Source: Macropodus opercularis (lineage: Eukaryota; Chordata; Actinopteri; Anabantiformes; Osphronemidae). From it: 64,000 nucleotides of DNA. The stretch lies in assembly GCA_030770545.1 (NCBI GenBank), contig CM061090.1:13798501-13862500 (forward strand), written 5' to 3'. A model generated the notes under the pieces. The model searched no databases. It saw only the letters and a list, made by a program, of their open reading frames with translations, and had not been told where the DNA came from. The position numbers were made by a program, and so were the translations under genes. This document shows, in pieces, positions 11,601 through 23,900 of this stretch; within the stretch, counting starts at the first letter, position 1, and each line of letters opens with the position of its first letter.

Positions 11601-12665
11601 CACTCAGCAGCCCACCAACCAAAACAGCTGCAGCCAAGGAGAAAACGCTCCAGCTCCACCTGAGGTACATGCCTTGGTTACTGAACTAACGGCTGAGGTT
11701 GCAGAGGTGAAGAAGATGGTGCTAGCTTCTCCTCACAACAAGTACCAGCTCACAGAGAAGCCAGCAGATAATGCAGGACCCCGTGATGTATCGCTGCAGA
11801 TATGTGCAGGCTGCTCATCCGCCACCTACTGATCCAAAGCTTGTCAGACACGACACTGGCAAGAACATAAACCCACATGTAGTTGAGCAGTACTTGGGTG
11901 AGAAGAAAGAAAGGAGGTGGTTCCCACACATAGGAAAATCTGATACCCTGTCAAATAAGCAAGGAAAAAAACCTCAAACTGATCAGTAGACGAAAGATGG
12001 TCAGGTCCACTTTTGATAACGTACCAGTTACAGCACAGTGGGACACAATAAATGACAAAAGAAGAGCAGAGCACTAACCTCATACCACCCTTAGGGGGAT
12101 AGATGAACTCTTAGCTGCCAACCAGACACAAATACCTTTTATTGGGTGGGTCCCAGCGACGTTTAAGCTCATGAGTGCAGACATTTCCAGCCCGAGTCTG
12201 ATGGACCGGTACTAGTCTCCAGTGACCCCAATGTGGCTCAGGACCCTATGGTAGGATTTAATGTCATAGAGGAAGTTAATAGTGGGCAAATGAAACAAAA
12301 GGGTCTAAAGACAGAGGCTATGCTGCAAGAATTGTGAGTAATGTTTTTGACACTGATGCTGTCTCCGCTAAAACTTTCATCCAGTTGATGCATACCCACC
12401 GAACCGCTGACATAGAGACTCAAGTGAGGACAGGACGTGGGAAAGTTGATGTGGGTCCAGGTGAAGCTACTACCATCCGCTGCCGCATACGCATGCAGGC
12501 TGAGGAGGACACTGCAATGCTGTCCTGCCCAAATGTGAAACCAGCTTTACCTGAAGGACTCCAGGTAAACTCCACCTGAAGCAGGTACTGTTTAAAGTAA
12601 AAGGGGGTAACTCCTCTGTCACTAACACTACAGGGCAGAGCATCACTTTAGGTTCACGTGTTATC

Positions 12666-13199
12666 TTGGGACACATTGAAGGTGTAAAAGCAACATATCC
12701 AGCAGCTCTACAGCCTGTGGAAATTCAAAAAGAAGTGGAAACTGATGCAGAAAGTGTCACTGGTGAGTCATGGGACCCTCCTGTAGCCTTAGACCACCTA
12801 ACTAATGAACAGCAGTCTGGAGTGAGAAAGATGCTCAGGGAGGAGTACAAAGCTTTTGATGAGAACGATGTAGCCTGTATTAAAACCCTCCGTATGCATA
12901 TCACTCTTAAAGATCCAACTCCAGTTCAAAAGACTTATATCAGTGATCCCAAACCACTGCACCAGGAAGTTAAAGCACAGCTGCAGGACTTGATAAACAG
13001 GGGTTGGGTCACAAAATCAAAGTCACGTTATTCTTCCCCCATAGTGTGTGTGAGGAAAAAGTCAGGTGAGCTCAGACTCTGTGAGGACTATCGTGACAGA
13101 CATGCTATTCCTAGGACACAAGACCAGCTTGATGACCTTATTGGGAGGTCTTGGTTTACAATACTGGACCAGGGGAAGGTTATCATCAGGGGTTTTTAG
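12666..13199 (+). pseudogene. Reverse transcriptase N-terminal fragment
   Basis: The frame contains the start of a Gypsy-type RT: a P-hairpin-like part, INRGWVTKSKSRYSSPIVCV, then VRKKSGELRLCEDYRD and a DQLDDLIG segment ending near ILDQGK. It lacks the catalytic YxDD region; the next recognisable pieces begin after about 13.2 kb in other frames (FLGRIVS-like text near 13390). A deletion has removed most of the palm domain. Confidence 0.75.
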
Positions 13200-13599
13200 A
13201 TGAGGAAAGTCAGCCACTAACAGCATTCATTACGCCCTGTGGTTTGTACCAGTGGGTCAGGATCCCATTTGAATTGAGCATCTGCATCTGCACCACGTTG
13301 AACATGTGAGAGCAGTGTTACAGAGGTATCAAAACCAAGGAGTAAAACCTACTGCTAAGAAATGTGACCTGTTTAAGGCTAGAGTCAGGTTTTTAGGCAG
13401 GATTGTGTCCAAAAAAGGCCACAGCATGGATCCAGCAGAGCCCAGTGCTGTCACTAAAAGAGAAATGGCCTCGCACAGTGGCTGAGGTGACACAAATACT
13501 GGGCTTCCTATCTTACTATAGACCGTATATATGCTCTACCAGCGTAGCAATGGCAAATTAAGGGTCAAAGCCTATGTGTCAAGGACTTTAACGCCACAG

Positions 13600-14355
13600 G
13601 AGAAAAATACTACATGCATGCAGGCAAATTAGAAGTGTTAGCACTAAAGTGGGCTGTTTGTGAAGGCTTCAGAGATTTTGTGTTCCATGCACCATCTTCT
13701 GTGGTTTATACAGACAATAACCCGCTTATGTATGTGTCAACCACAGCTGAGCTGCTTGCATCTGGTCAGCGCTGCGTAGCAGAATTAGCAGAGTTTAATT
13801 CAACCATAAAATACAGACCAGGCAAAACAAATGCAGACGGGTTATCCAGGATGCCCATTGACTTTGAGGACTGCATGAGCGGCTGTACACCGACGGTTTG
13901 TCAGGATGTTGTAGTAGCTACACAACAAGGTATTTTAGTGCAGCAAGCAGAACAAGTTCCTACGTTCAGAGCTGTTTCATTTGATGCTCTTCAGCAGAGC
14001 AGAAAGACTTTTGGATACTATTCAGTCGTTACCCAGAGACGAGATTTGTGCAAACCAGCAGCAAGACCCTGTAATAGAAGAAAGTTACAACAAAACAGGA
14101 AACCTGCACATGAATTTCAAAATGAAAGCTCAGAGTTTAATGCATTGGTTAGAGAGTGGAGTAAGCTTAAGATTCGGGAGGACAGGACAAAAAAAATCTC
14201 AGCACAAAAAGCAGCTGGTTCTCCCTGCAGTGTACCTTGTCCTGAATGAACGGAACAAACAAATGGGCCACCTGGGCTCAGAAAGGACTCAAACCTCATC
14301 AGGGACAGATTCTATTGGCCCAAAATGCAAAGAGATGTTGAGCCCTTTGTTTTGA
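13600..14355 (+). pseudogene. RNase H and integrase zinc-finger fragment
   Basis: HAGKLEVLALKWAVCEGFRD and VVYTDNNPLMYV match the Gypsy RNase H core (E of the KLE/ALKWA motif, D of YTDNNPL), followed by YRPGKTNADGLSR, the typical end of the domain. A later frame holds HLGSERT, part of the integrase HHCC finger. A frame change near 14.2 kb and the absence of the integrase core show the copy is dead. Confidence 0.75.
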
Positions 14356-14370
14356 ATGTTTGTAAATGTT

Positions 14371-14860
14371 TAAAGAAACAAACAAATAGAAAAACAAAGA
14401 TTAGATTTAGATTTCTGCCATATATTCATCGAAGATTTCATAAATGCATAGACTGTCTATTTATTATTATAACTTAAGTAAATGCCATTATTAAATGTTT
14501 AAATTCCACTTTTCTTATTATTAATGCACCTGAGTTATTTTCATAAATCTATGAATGCATTCGTAGATTTCAACAGGTTAATTGTTCTTTCATTTCAGAG
14601 CTTTGTTCGGTTTATCCATAGTCATAACTGAACAACAACCACCATCTGTTATTATAGACTAGAGACAGAGGCAGAAGGTGCCGGGGACCGGTAGCGGTTC
14701 GCCGCTGCGCCACGAGATGGCGCCAGAGATTAACTATACTAATTATAATATTAATTATTATTATAATACTGCCTCTGACAAGTCATGGAGTCAAACCCAA
14801 ACACACAACCACAGCAAGACTCAGAACTTAAATGAATTTATTTAATACAACGATAACCAC
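14371..14860. other. Gene-free stretch
   Basis: AT-rich sequence with no coding signal. A short GC-rich patch lies at 14680-14735. From about 14790 a sequence (acccaaacacacaaccacag...) starts that resembles the beginning of repeats near 44345 and 58520, perhaps one dispersed repeat family. Confidence 0.35.
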
Positions 14861-14863
14861 AAG

Positions 14864-14941
<78 letters not shown>
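14864..14941. repeat. (CA)n microsatellite
   Basis: An uninterrupted AC/CA dinucleotide run of about 39 units. It makes an artefactual open frame on the minus strand. Confidence 0.97.
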
Positions 14942-14942
<1 letters not shown>

Positions 14943-15740
14943 GGAACCAAAGAAAAACTCAAAATCTCTGCACCTGCGGAAAACGAAGACACAAACAAGT
15001 AAACACAAGATCCCTGACTAACGTAAAATGTGGGCTCCCTGAATTCAAAAGAACGTGACCAGAACCGGACAAGACGTGGCATGAATTGACTAGACTAGAC
15101 TAGACTACACTTTACTACGATAACTTCTTGAACATGATCTGACGCCAGACAAGGACACGACAAACTTACACGGTACGACATGGACCCACACTCATGAACA
15201 GGGAACTGTAGAACAACAAACAATGACGAGATGACGCAACATGAAGCACGACCAGGCAGCGTTGGATACGAAGGACAACAGACCAACAAGTGACGAGGAC
15301 AAGACAGGAACATAATACATTACCAAAACAGGAAACAAGATACAGGTGTACGTGATGATTACATTGACACACAACAAGACACAGGGAAAGAAGAAGAATG
15401 AAAACAGGACAGGACCACAGCGCCATCCAGGGGCTGGAGGACTAACTGTCACAAGTGGGTTATTACTTTGCCAGTGGCCAAAAGTGTACATAAGTTATTG
15501 TGACACAACATAGACTTAATAAAACAAACGTGAACTTCCAGTGACAAACCAGTTCTTTAAACTGTAGCAAGCACATATGTTCACACTCACACTGAAACTC
15601 TTAAAAGTTTCAGTTTGACTCGCTTTAAGAGACTCTTGTTAACTTTTTTAGCCTGTATTTATTCATTTGTGCAGGTTGAAGCCAATACTCCCCAACCCTC
15701 CTCCTACAAACACCCATGATGTCAGAGGTGTTGGGCTCCA
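14942..15740. other. Likely dispersed repeat, no gene
   Basis: The stretch looks like the body of a dispersed fish repeat (A-rich plus strand with many aca/gac words up to about 15480). Overlapping minus-strand frames are cysteine- and valine-rich but show no domain or splice logic. Nothing further is supported. Confidence 0.3.
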
Positions 15741-15744
15741 ATAT

Positions 15745-15905
15745 TTGGCGCCTCCCCTCTCTCTATATGCAGACATACTATAGGTACAGGGCGACAGCAA
15801 GTGTCAGTTCTTCAGAGGCAGCCAACCTGAAAAACGCTGCTCATCCAGCGGCTTCTAAAGACAATCAACCCACTGTTTGAACTGAAGACAAAAGGATCTA
15901 CAGGT
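15745..15905 (+). promoter_or_regulatory. Possible TATA core promoter and first exon
   Basis: A pyrimidine-rich tract leads into CTCTATATGC (about 15761-15770), a TATA-like box. About 30 nt on is a non-coding, purine-rich segment that ends in CTACAG/gttggc, a possible donor at about 15903. It could be the first exon of the small gene suggested at 16192-16403. No ATG is seen in it. Weakly supported. Confidence 0.25.
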
Positions 15906-16191
15906 TGGCTCAAACTAAGAAATATTTGTGTGTAAATCTTATTATTATTTCTTCCCTTCTCAAGCAGCAGATTTTGTCGTTCATTTGTTTTTCCTTTTTG
16001 CATGTTGTCGCCATTTACCTTTGCTTGTCTATATCACAGTCCATCTGTTATGCAGAAACGTTTCAGGTAATAGTTTTATGCTTCAAATTTTTAGGGTATT
16101 GTTTAGGAAACATCCTCTGCTACCACACATTTAACTAGATGAATTGTCCTGTTATGTTGTGTAACTAACTCAGTCGTCCTACCTGCTCTAG

Positions 16192-16403
16192 GTACGTACA
16201 CCAGACTGATCATTGCTGTGCTGTTTGTGGCAGTAAACACTGCAACGGCACAATTCTTAAGGTCAAGCATTAAACGCAACAACAGCACCGTCAAACACCA
16301 CAACAGCAGCTTCAAACGCCGCATCAAACAGCACAGGAGCAGCATCAAACGCTTGGGCTGTCAGGAGACTCATCAGGCTACATCGTACCTCTCTGTCAAG
16401 TAG
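16192..16403 (+). CDS. Possible exon for a small secreted basic peptide
   Basis: After a good acceptor (ctgctctag) the open frame reads T-Y-T-R-LIIAVLFVAVNTATAQF, a hydrophobic stretch that looks like a signal peptide ending at A-T-A/Q. About 45 residues rich in K, R, S and H follow, with a repeated S-S-I/F-K-R unit (RSSIKRNNS, NSSFKRRI, RSSIKRLG), one cysteine and a stop. No in-frame ATG is close upstream, so it would need an upstream coding exon. I do not recognise the product. A secreted cationic peptide is one reading; a chance frame over a short repetitive segment (agcatcaaacgc) is the other. Confidence 0.25.
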
Positions 16404-18720
16404 CCGCACAGTCGTACGTCAAGTTTTGTCACTCAAATACAAAAATACAAAGTCTTGAGCTAAGTCTGTGGTTTGATTAAAGTCATCGACATAAACCAGT
16501 GCAATGAAAAGGTGGTTTGTTCACTGCAGGGAACTGTTCAGGTCTTTACCGCTACCCAACAATCTAAAGAAGACAACTGTGAGTCTGACATCTCTTTACG
16601 TTGCTGGGTTTGAACCAGTGTGAGTGTATGAGATAAATGTCTGAATGTGTTTGTTCTGCAGCAGAGTGTGACCTCTGTGAAGGCCAGTGTCAGTGGAAGC
16701 TAAATCCAGTGCCTGTTTAACGCCTCATTGCCAGATGGATCTGCTGAAGCAGCATCAAACGTGATCGTCCTCACTGGACCGTTCAGCTCCAGCTTAGCTG
16801 CTAGAGACACACCCACACATGTACATCAGCCACGTTCGTATCTTGTTGTGTTGGTCTTTTGTTCTCAGCTTCTGGTGAGCTGAGAAACGCTTCCACCCAG
16901 TTCCAGGCTACTGCAGATCTGTCAAATCCAGCCAATCACGCCATCACATTCAAGCAGTCACTGACGCAAACTAAGCTGTGTGTTGGCAGAAAAGTCCAAT
17001 AAACGTACAGACCCAATTAATTTCTAGTGCGACCAGTTAATGATCATCTTCTCTCCCTTCCTCTCAACAGCTGAGCTGATTGTTGCGGTTGCACTGGGTC
17101 TGACATGTAAAGAGGAAGTCAAGACAAGGAATTAATCACACAACACACACTTATGGCTGGAGCTACTGTGATACACACATTTTGATCTCTTTACACTCAC
17201 AATGATCCCAGCAGAGCAGATGTGTTTTTATTCTGTTTGGTGTGAGTGAACATTTTTATTGATAATTAAATTAGACTGTGAAGCTTTCATTGGCTGATAT
17301 TATAGTGTGTGACTGTGTGTGAAAGAATTCTCTATAAACCAGATATTGGTGATACTTTTTAAAATCCTGCTGTATAATTAAAACCACTAATAAATATAAA
17401 CAGTAAAATAATACTTGTTTCATCATGACATAAATTGTCTGATATTGTTGACAGAACAATTAGGTTTAATTTAATTTCATGATGCTGCTCAACAAAGTCT
17501 TCATGTTCTGTGGGTGAGTTTCTACAAGTCATTGTGTAACATACAGTATATGTGAATACTATTTTTTCTAGCTACACGTTTGCAGCCTCATCCTCAAATG
17601 TGCACTTAGCTACATCAACTACACTGTGTGAATATATATTTCAACACGTTTAAGTCTAGATCTCAACAGAAAAGTGCTTTTCAGTGGGATTTTTCTCTTC
17701 TGTTCTCAGGCCTTATCTCAGTGGCAGAAATCGCACCCAGGGTGATCCGTCCTATCCAACCTCACAGTGATTAACCTGTTCCTAGATTAGTTATTGGTCA
17801 CTAAAGCACATTCAGGAACAAACCAGAGGCTCCCAGTTCCCGACTGTACCTGCAGACTAAGTCTGTTGCTCTGTCACTTCCTCAACCTGCAACATCACGT
17901 AGAAATGAATCCTCTGGCTCTGTTCACGTTTACCACTGAGCTGTAATCATTGTGGAGGCTGTCGACAGCGAGGTCGTTCGAGTCTTTACAGTATTTCTTC
18001 CGTATGTTTTTCATCTGTTGTTCCGCATGTTTCAGCTGCTGAAATTTGTTTCAGCAATGTTACGTTATGACCTGTAGGTGGCGATCGGCAAACACGTCAT
18101 AGTCATGTGTAGTCCTACGACACACGAGTCCTGTACCAGGGGTTTCTACTTATTGTTCATGTATTTAGTTATCAGGTGCTACAATATGGACATTTTACGA
18201 CCGATTCAGACAGTGAGGGTCACTAAAAGGGGAATTTAAATAGAAAGATCTACGCAGCAGGCGCCTCATTCACATGTGTACACACATCGTGCATCACATC
18301 TGCTGCCATAACCTGTGTTTGTGTTGGACGACTTCATTTCTTCTGGGCTTCGTACGTTCACATCGCTGGTTGCAGACAGACAGACTTGCTGAGCAGCATT
18401 TCTCTGAAAGAACCGTCGTCTAACACGAAGGGAAACAGTTCACTTACCAACAGAATTTGTGATCGCAGATTAGTTATAATCTGGAAAATAAAATACTAAT
18501 TAAACTCATAGCCACACAAGTCAAATGTGGAGATAATGTATCAGATATTACAGCAGATGTGATTCTGTGTGTTTGTAAATGTTGTTGGGACACGTCTGAA
18601 GGAAAACAGAAGCAACTCATTCATGTTGTAGGTCTTTCTCAGACGATTATGACTTTGCAGTGAACAGAATCTAATTATAAGACACTAACGCTGTTTGTTT
18701 CAGATTCAAATAGCTTCATA
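16404..18720. other. Mostly gene-free stretch
   Basis: Only weak exon-like pieces are visible on the plus strand. Near 16665 an acceptor (ttctgcag) precedes a short cysteine-rich frame (ECDLCEGQCQWKLNPVPV then stop). Near 17070 an acceptor precedes A-E-L-I-V-A-V-A-L-G-L. They could be decayed exons of the same unknown gene as 16192-16403. No domain is recognised. Confidence 0.25.
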
Positions 18721-18728
18721 AATGCAAA

Positions 18729-18790
18729 GAGTGGGAATCAAACCCGCTTTACTGTTGTCATTAGAGTCGAGCATTTAAACCACTGCACTG
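18729..18790 (-). repeat. tRNA-like sequence (tRNA pseudogene or SINE head)
   Basis: On the minus strand a box-B-like GGGTTTGATTCCCAC follows an A-box-like stretch (CAGTGGTTTAAATGC) at about tRNA spacing. The acceptor-stem pairing is poor and the anticodon arm is not clear, so it is unlikely to be a working tRNA gene. Confidence 0.35.
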
Positions 18791-18799
18791 TTGGAGGAA

Positions 18800-20340
18800 G
18801 TAACAATTCAGGCGTCTTACTGTACGTGAGGCAACTATTCATTCACAGAAATGTTATTACACGTGTGACGACGCCACAAGTCTCTGTCTGCAGCCAACGA
18901 CCTGACGCAGGACGTCGTCCTACATAGATTCTGTTTTAATGAGCCTCATTATCTGAACAGATCTACGTTATAACACTAAGTTCATAAAAACGTCCTCATA
19001 TCCTGCTTCGGTCGACGGCGACAGACGAGACGTCTCCATCCTGTTACACAGCAGTTGTGTAATTGTAGGTTACGGCTCATCAGATGCTATAATAAAATAC
19101 GTTTGGTGCAACATTTGTATGTTACAGACAAACGAGCCACTGCTGCACTAACAGGCTTCTGTAAACTGGAGCTACGTGAACAACTGCGACGCCTGGTGGT
19201 TGAACAGAGACTCGCATCCAAGTTGTTGTAGCAGGATTCAACCACTGCTACGAACACGACGCAGAGGCGACGCAGCCAAACCGCAGTGAAAGCGGACGTT
19301 ACGCTGAACTGCTGCCACTGTCTCTGCCTCGAAGAGCAGAGACCGAGCGGTTCTGCTCCACCAAACACGACTAGTAAATACTAGTACTAGTAAATATCTT
19401 TACTAGATCTTTGGAGTTTTCTATATTTTACTGTTTAGATCAGGTCTCTGTTTTAGTAAAGGACTTAATTATAAATACTTACTAAATGTTTTCATTATTG
19501 TCTTCATTTAGGAATTGAACAGGTTCAACTTGTTCTATGTTTAAACCACTTCCAGCTACTGGCAGCGATTCTTGGGGACTATATTGAGCAGTTCAGCATC
19601 CACAGTGCACGTTATCAGGAAATGCTCCATCTAGTTAGACTTTATTTCTATTCAGCATCTAATCTTTCAGGTGATTGACTGGAATCCATCCAGACAGAGA
19701 ATCAAAGAGCAGCGTGTCCTGGGCTGGTATCTGTCCCAGAAGATCCACAGCACAGTAACAGTCACCTGCTGTCTGTGTGCGATATAACATAGAAATAGAG
19801 AAAAGTCCTGTTTCCAGCAAAACTAAACATGTAGCTTTTAACAACCTGCTACATTCTGTGTGTTCTAACTGTTGTAAATGTCCTTGTTCTACTGTACGTT
19901 TGCAAAATCATGAGGTAAACGAAGAACTGGACGACATGAAAACACTAAACGACCACATCTACATCTTTATCAGACCAACTAAACACTGGGAAACATTTAC
20001 TTTTCTCTGAATGAAGATGTGGACGAGTGAAGACTCAACAGTTAGAAACACAAACACGTTTCTGAGTTGACTTGACCATAAACTCAGCATCTGATCACGT
20101 GATGTAAAACTTCCTCCTGGTTTCGAGTCTTTTTCTCTGCTGAGCTGCGTCTGCAGTCATTACCTCATGTTATTCACACAGAGACTGAAGTAGTTTAGCT
20201 TCAGTGTCCATCACTAAGTCAAAGGTCTGACATCGTTCTGCTAAAGACGAACTGTCACATCTTCTTCTGTCCCTTAAACCACAACGACACTAAATCAACA
20301 CAATCAGACAGAAGATTAAAAACAAAAGCATTTAGAAGCA
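18800..20340. other. Gene-free stretch with one coding-like patch
   Basis: A minus-strand frame at 19660-19840 (with AGDCYCAVDLLGQ and FDSLSGWIPVNHL) looks more protein-like than its surroundings, but I recognise no family and no convincing start. The rest has no supported feature. Confidence 0.25.
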
Positions 20341-20949
20341 ACAGTCACAGTTTACTGCTGGAACATTTATTGATGCAGAGAAGAATTAAACACTTCAAAT
20401 ACAAACAATATATTAATACACATCCTGTTGATGATGAGATTCACATAGTAACTAATAATATTCAAAGAACTAAACAGAACATCATGAAAAAATAACTGAA
20501 TAAAACACAGAGTTTTTAATCTGCCTTTAATCTGCTAAATCCTCCTGATTACTGTTATATACTGTGTCTATAAATATATGTTGGTTATATTGTACATAAC
20601 AGTTACTATATAAAAGCTGTAAACACGATAACAGCAGATCTTTGTGTTTGTTGACTCGTGTTTTTATTCATCTGTGAGAGATGAGTCCTGCTATGATCAC
20701 CACGCTCTCACTACGTTATTACTATGAACATACATGAGGCAGAAGAAAAAACTGTTACACTCAACATCAACAGGCCACAACTTGAGACATTTAAAATGTA
20801 AAGTGAGGTTTTTTTTAAATTCATTTCTTTAAATGTATATAATTGTCATATCTCTTTACAGTTCAGGTAAACGATGACATTTTCCAGTTTGGATGTTTCC
20901 AGCTCGTCATTCAATCATTTACTGTGATATTAATAATCCTTCTAGTTGG

Positions 20950-23900
20950 TCAACGTGTGCATACTGAACCATTTCCAGCGTCTCCAGGACGACGGATCGA
21001 TTCGTAAACAGAAGAAACACCTACAAACAAATGATCCATTAAACCAGGCTGGACTGAAACATTTGAAGGCATCATGTGAATTAACAGTGAAGCATGAAAC
21101 TCATCAGGGTAAAGTCTGACCATGGAGATGAGAAGCGTATGTGCTGTGTGGAGGTTGTTCCTGGTTGGTCACGTGACCTGTAGCAAAGCTCTGATTGGTT
21201 CTCTGACACCTGCTGGAAGCCAACACGTAACAAAAGCTTCAATGTACTGAGGTGTGTTAATGCTCTGCTGTTATGTTCACAGTGAGAGGAGACTGTACCA
21301 ACCTGATGGAGCAGGAACCTGTGAAAACATATTTACTGTCACATGTTTCATTCTGAAAGTGACTCAAACTAATTAGACTGTGAACAGTTATAAGAAGGAT
21401 CAGATCTCACCTGTAGATTTGATGTAACAACACAACAGCAGCGAGAGAATCACCAGAGATATTTTATAAACCACCCCAATGATAAACAAGACAGAAAATG
21501 AAGCTTCAGCTGTGGACACTAAAACAAATGAATAGAGGATTCAAAAAGATGGAAAAAAAACTGAAAATCACGTTTACATCTTCACATCCAGGAAACTGAA
21601 AATTAGTTCAGTTAAAAACTGAAGGAACTGTTTTAATCCCACTCACGTTTGACTGACATCCAACTCTTTGCTGACGTCAGTGTCCTGCTGCTCTGTTGTT
21701 TCACTTCACATGAATAAAAACCTTGATGGGACTCTGACGCTGCAGAGATGTTCAGCTCTGCTCTGGTGTCATTTTGGATCAGTTGATCATTTTGATAGAA
21801 AAACACAGTAGAAACAACACGTTGTGTCCTCGACCTGCAGCCAAGAGTCACAGCTGTTCCCTGAGTCACAGGAAGGACAGGACTCACCAGGATGATGTCA
21901 CCACCTGTCAATCAATGCAACAACATGAAGCTTCAGTCAAAGATCAGAAGAAGCAGAACCTCAACAGGATGAAAACTCACCATGAACAGTGATGTTGAGT
22001 GAATTACTGAAGTGTCCTGATCCAGACTCACACCAGAACACTGCAGAACCAGACTGTGCTGTGTTGATGTCACATCTGGATCCAGTTGTTGTCCAGTTGG
22101 AGCAGGATGACAGGAAGCCTCCTTCAGGAAACCTCCTGACTCTCCACTCAGCAGAGTTTCCCTCACAGCTCAGTGACACAGAGTCAGAGGTGAAGTGTTG
22201 AACTCTGTCAGGACTCACTGTGAGAGACGCTGACGGACCAACGTCTGGACAGCAACACGTGATCAACACACATTTAACAACAGACACACAACAGTCAGTA
22301 GGTTCAGCTTTAGAGGAGAATCCACATGGTTCCTTTCAGCAAACATTGAATTGGTAGAGAAAGAACCAAGAGTCCAAACAAACTGACCTCCAGACCAGAC
22401 GAATGCTGCTTTGCTGTAGTCAGTGTAATACGCTGGTTCTCCTCTTCCAGCTCTACACACATATCCTGCTGTGTGTGTCTGTCCATGAACCATGTAGGAG
22501 CCCTGTTCAGTCCCATGGTCACTAGCAGGTAGCAGCTCATATCTGTAGCTGTGGGACCCATCAGGAACAGTCTGGTACCAGTAGAACCTCCATCCTGCAG
22601 ATGGAGGCTCAACCTCACACTTCAGAGCTACTGAGGCTCCAGGACTCAGCCAAGATGGAGACGCTCTGAGGACACACTGGGCTTCATCTGATGGAGAGAC
22701 ACCAAGTCATCAAATCACCCTCAACAGACACTGATGCTCATTTGAATCAAGTCTTGACATTTTCATGTCAAAGTCAAACATAAGTCAACGTACTGTGACT
22801 GACTGTCAGACTGATGGATTGACTCCACTCTGTTGTGATATGTTGAGCGTTTCTCATTCTGCCTCTACACTTGTAGTCTCCACTACTCACTGACAGTCTC
22901 CACCTCTATGTCAGAGAAATCTGTGATGTTCGGTGGCTTGGCCGATCGTGAGGTTTTATTTTGAAGTTGTTTGTTTCGGTTTAGGGTTTGTCCCCCTCAC
23001 TTCCGGTTTGGGTATATTACTGTGTAGGGTCTTATTTCCGGTTTGTCGGCCTCTTCACTTGGCTAATTAGCTTCACCTGTACCGATCGTCGGCTCAGATG
23101 CATTTAGACACATTTTGCATTCGCAGACTGTCGGATCGTTAATCTACCTGTCGCCTCGTCACGTTTTTTGGAAAGCCAAGCCATCGCGGATCACGTGGTT
23201 CGGCCCATCTCAGTACTTTGAACGGCTCCCGTTTACACCTGTGTTTTTTCGTCCTCTGCTGTGGCGCCACAATACTTCTTGAGCTCGTTTCAACAGACTC
23301 TTTGACTGACTATCTCACTACTCCTGCTAACATCGAGCCTGACTCCCTTGCTGTTATAGGTCATGTTTTTAGTTAGTCTTGTGTTGCCTCGTGTTTGAGC
23401 GTCCTTTGTTAGGCCTGGAGGCCTCATAGTAGCAGCACGATAATGATCGTTGAAGCCTTATCTCGGCCCTAGCTCTTTGTTGAAAAGACTTGGGTACTGT
23501 GAACTGTGTCCCTCCCCTCCCCCTGAGAATCCCATTTAGTGCTGTATTTCGAGACTGTGACTCAGGACAGCCACCGCCAGATCTCGCTCTGCGGACCAAC
23601 CCTCCATCCACACGGTGCCCTTCTGCATTGTACCCAGTCGTGGTGGGCGTGCCAGCCATCATCTTCTCCCGGAGCAGCCGCCACCTGCATCAACTGATAA
23701 AACCCCATTGAGACCCACCTCTCTCCCCAAGTTCGTTCCTGTGTCCAGGTTATACTCCCTGAATATGATGTGAACCAAGACTTTCTTAAACAATCCTGTT
23801 TTTCTTTAGCCAGCTCTCCTGCCTTGATGACCCTGGTACTAACAGTCGGCGTGCTGCACCTCTTCTCCTCACTAGTTTTCGTTCACCCGCACGCCTGTTA

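Larger units (their letters stand above)
10200..14370 (+). mobile_element. Decayed Ty3/Gypsy-type LTR retrotransposon (internal part)
   Basis: Gag-like, protease-region, reverse transcriptase, RNase H and integrase N-terminal pieces occur in order on the plus strand but in several frames, with internal stops and at least one large gap in the reverse transcriptase. The order (RT, RNase H, integrase) is that of Ty3/Gypsy. No flanking LTR pair was recognised, so the ends are approximate. The element is clearly non-functional as read. Confidence 0.75.

Noticed and set aside
14828..15082. Minus-strand frame of 84 codons with a V-C repeat
   Set aside because: It is created by the (CA)n microsatellite.
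18729..18790. Functional tRNA gene
   Set aside because: A and B boxes are recognisable, but stem pairing and anticodon arm are poor. Kept only as a tRNA-like relict.
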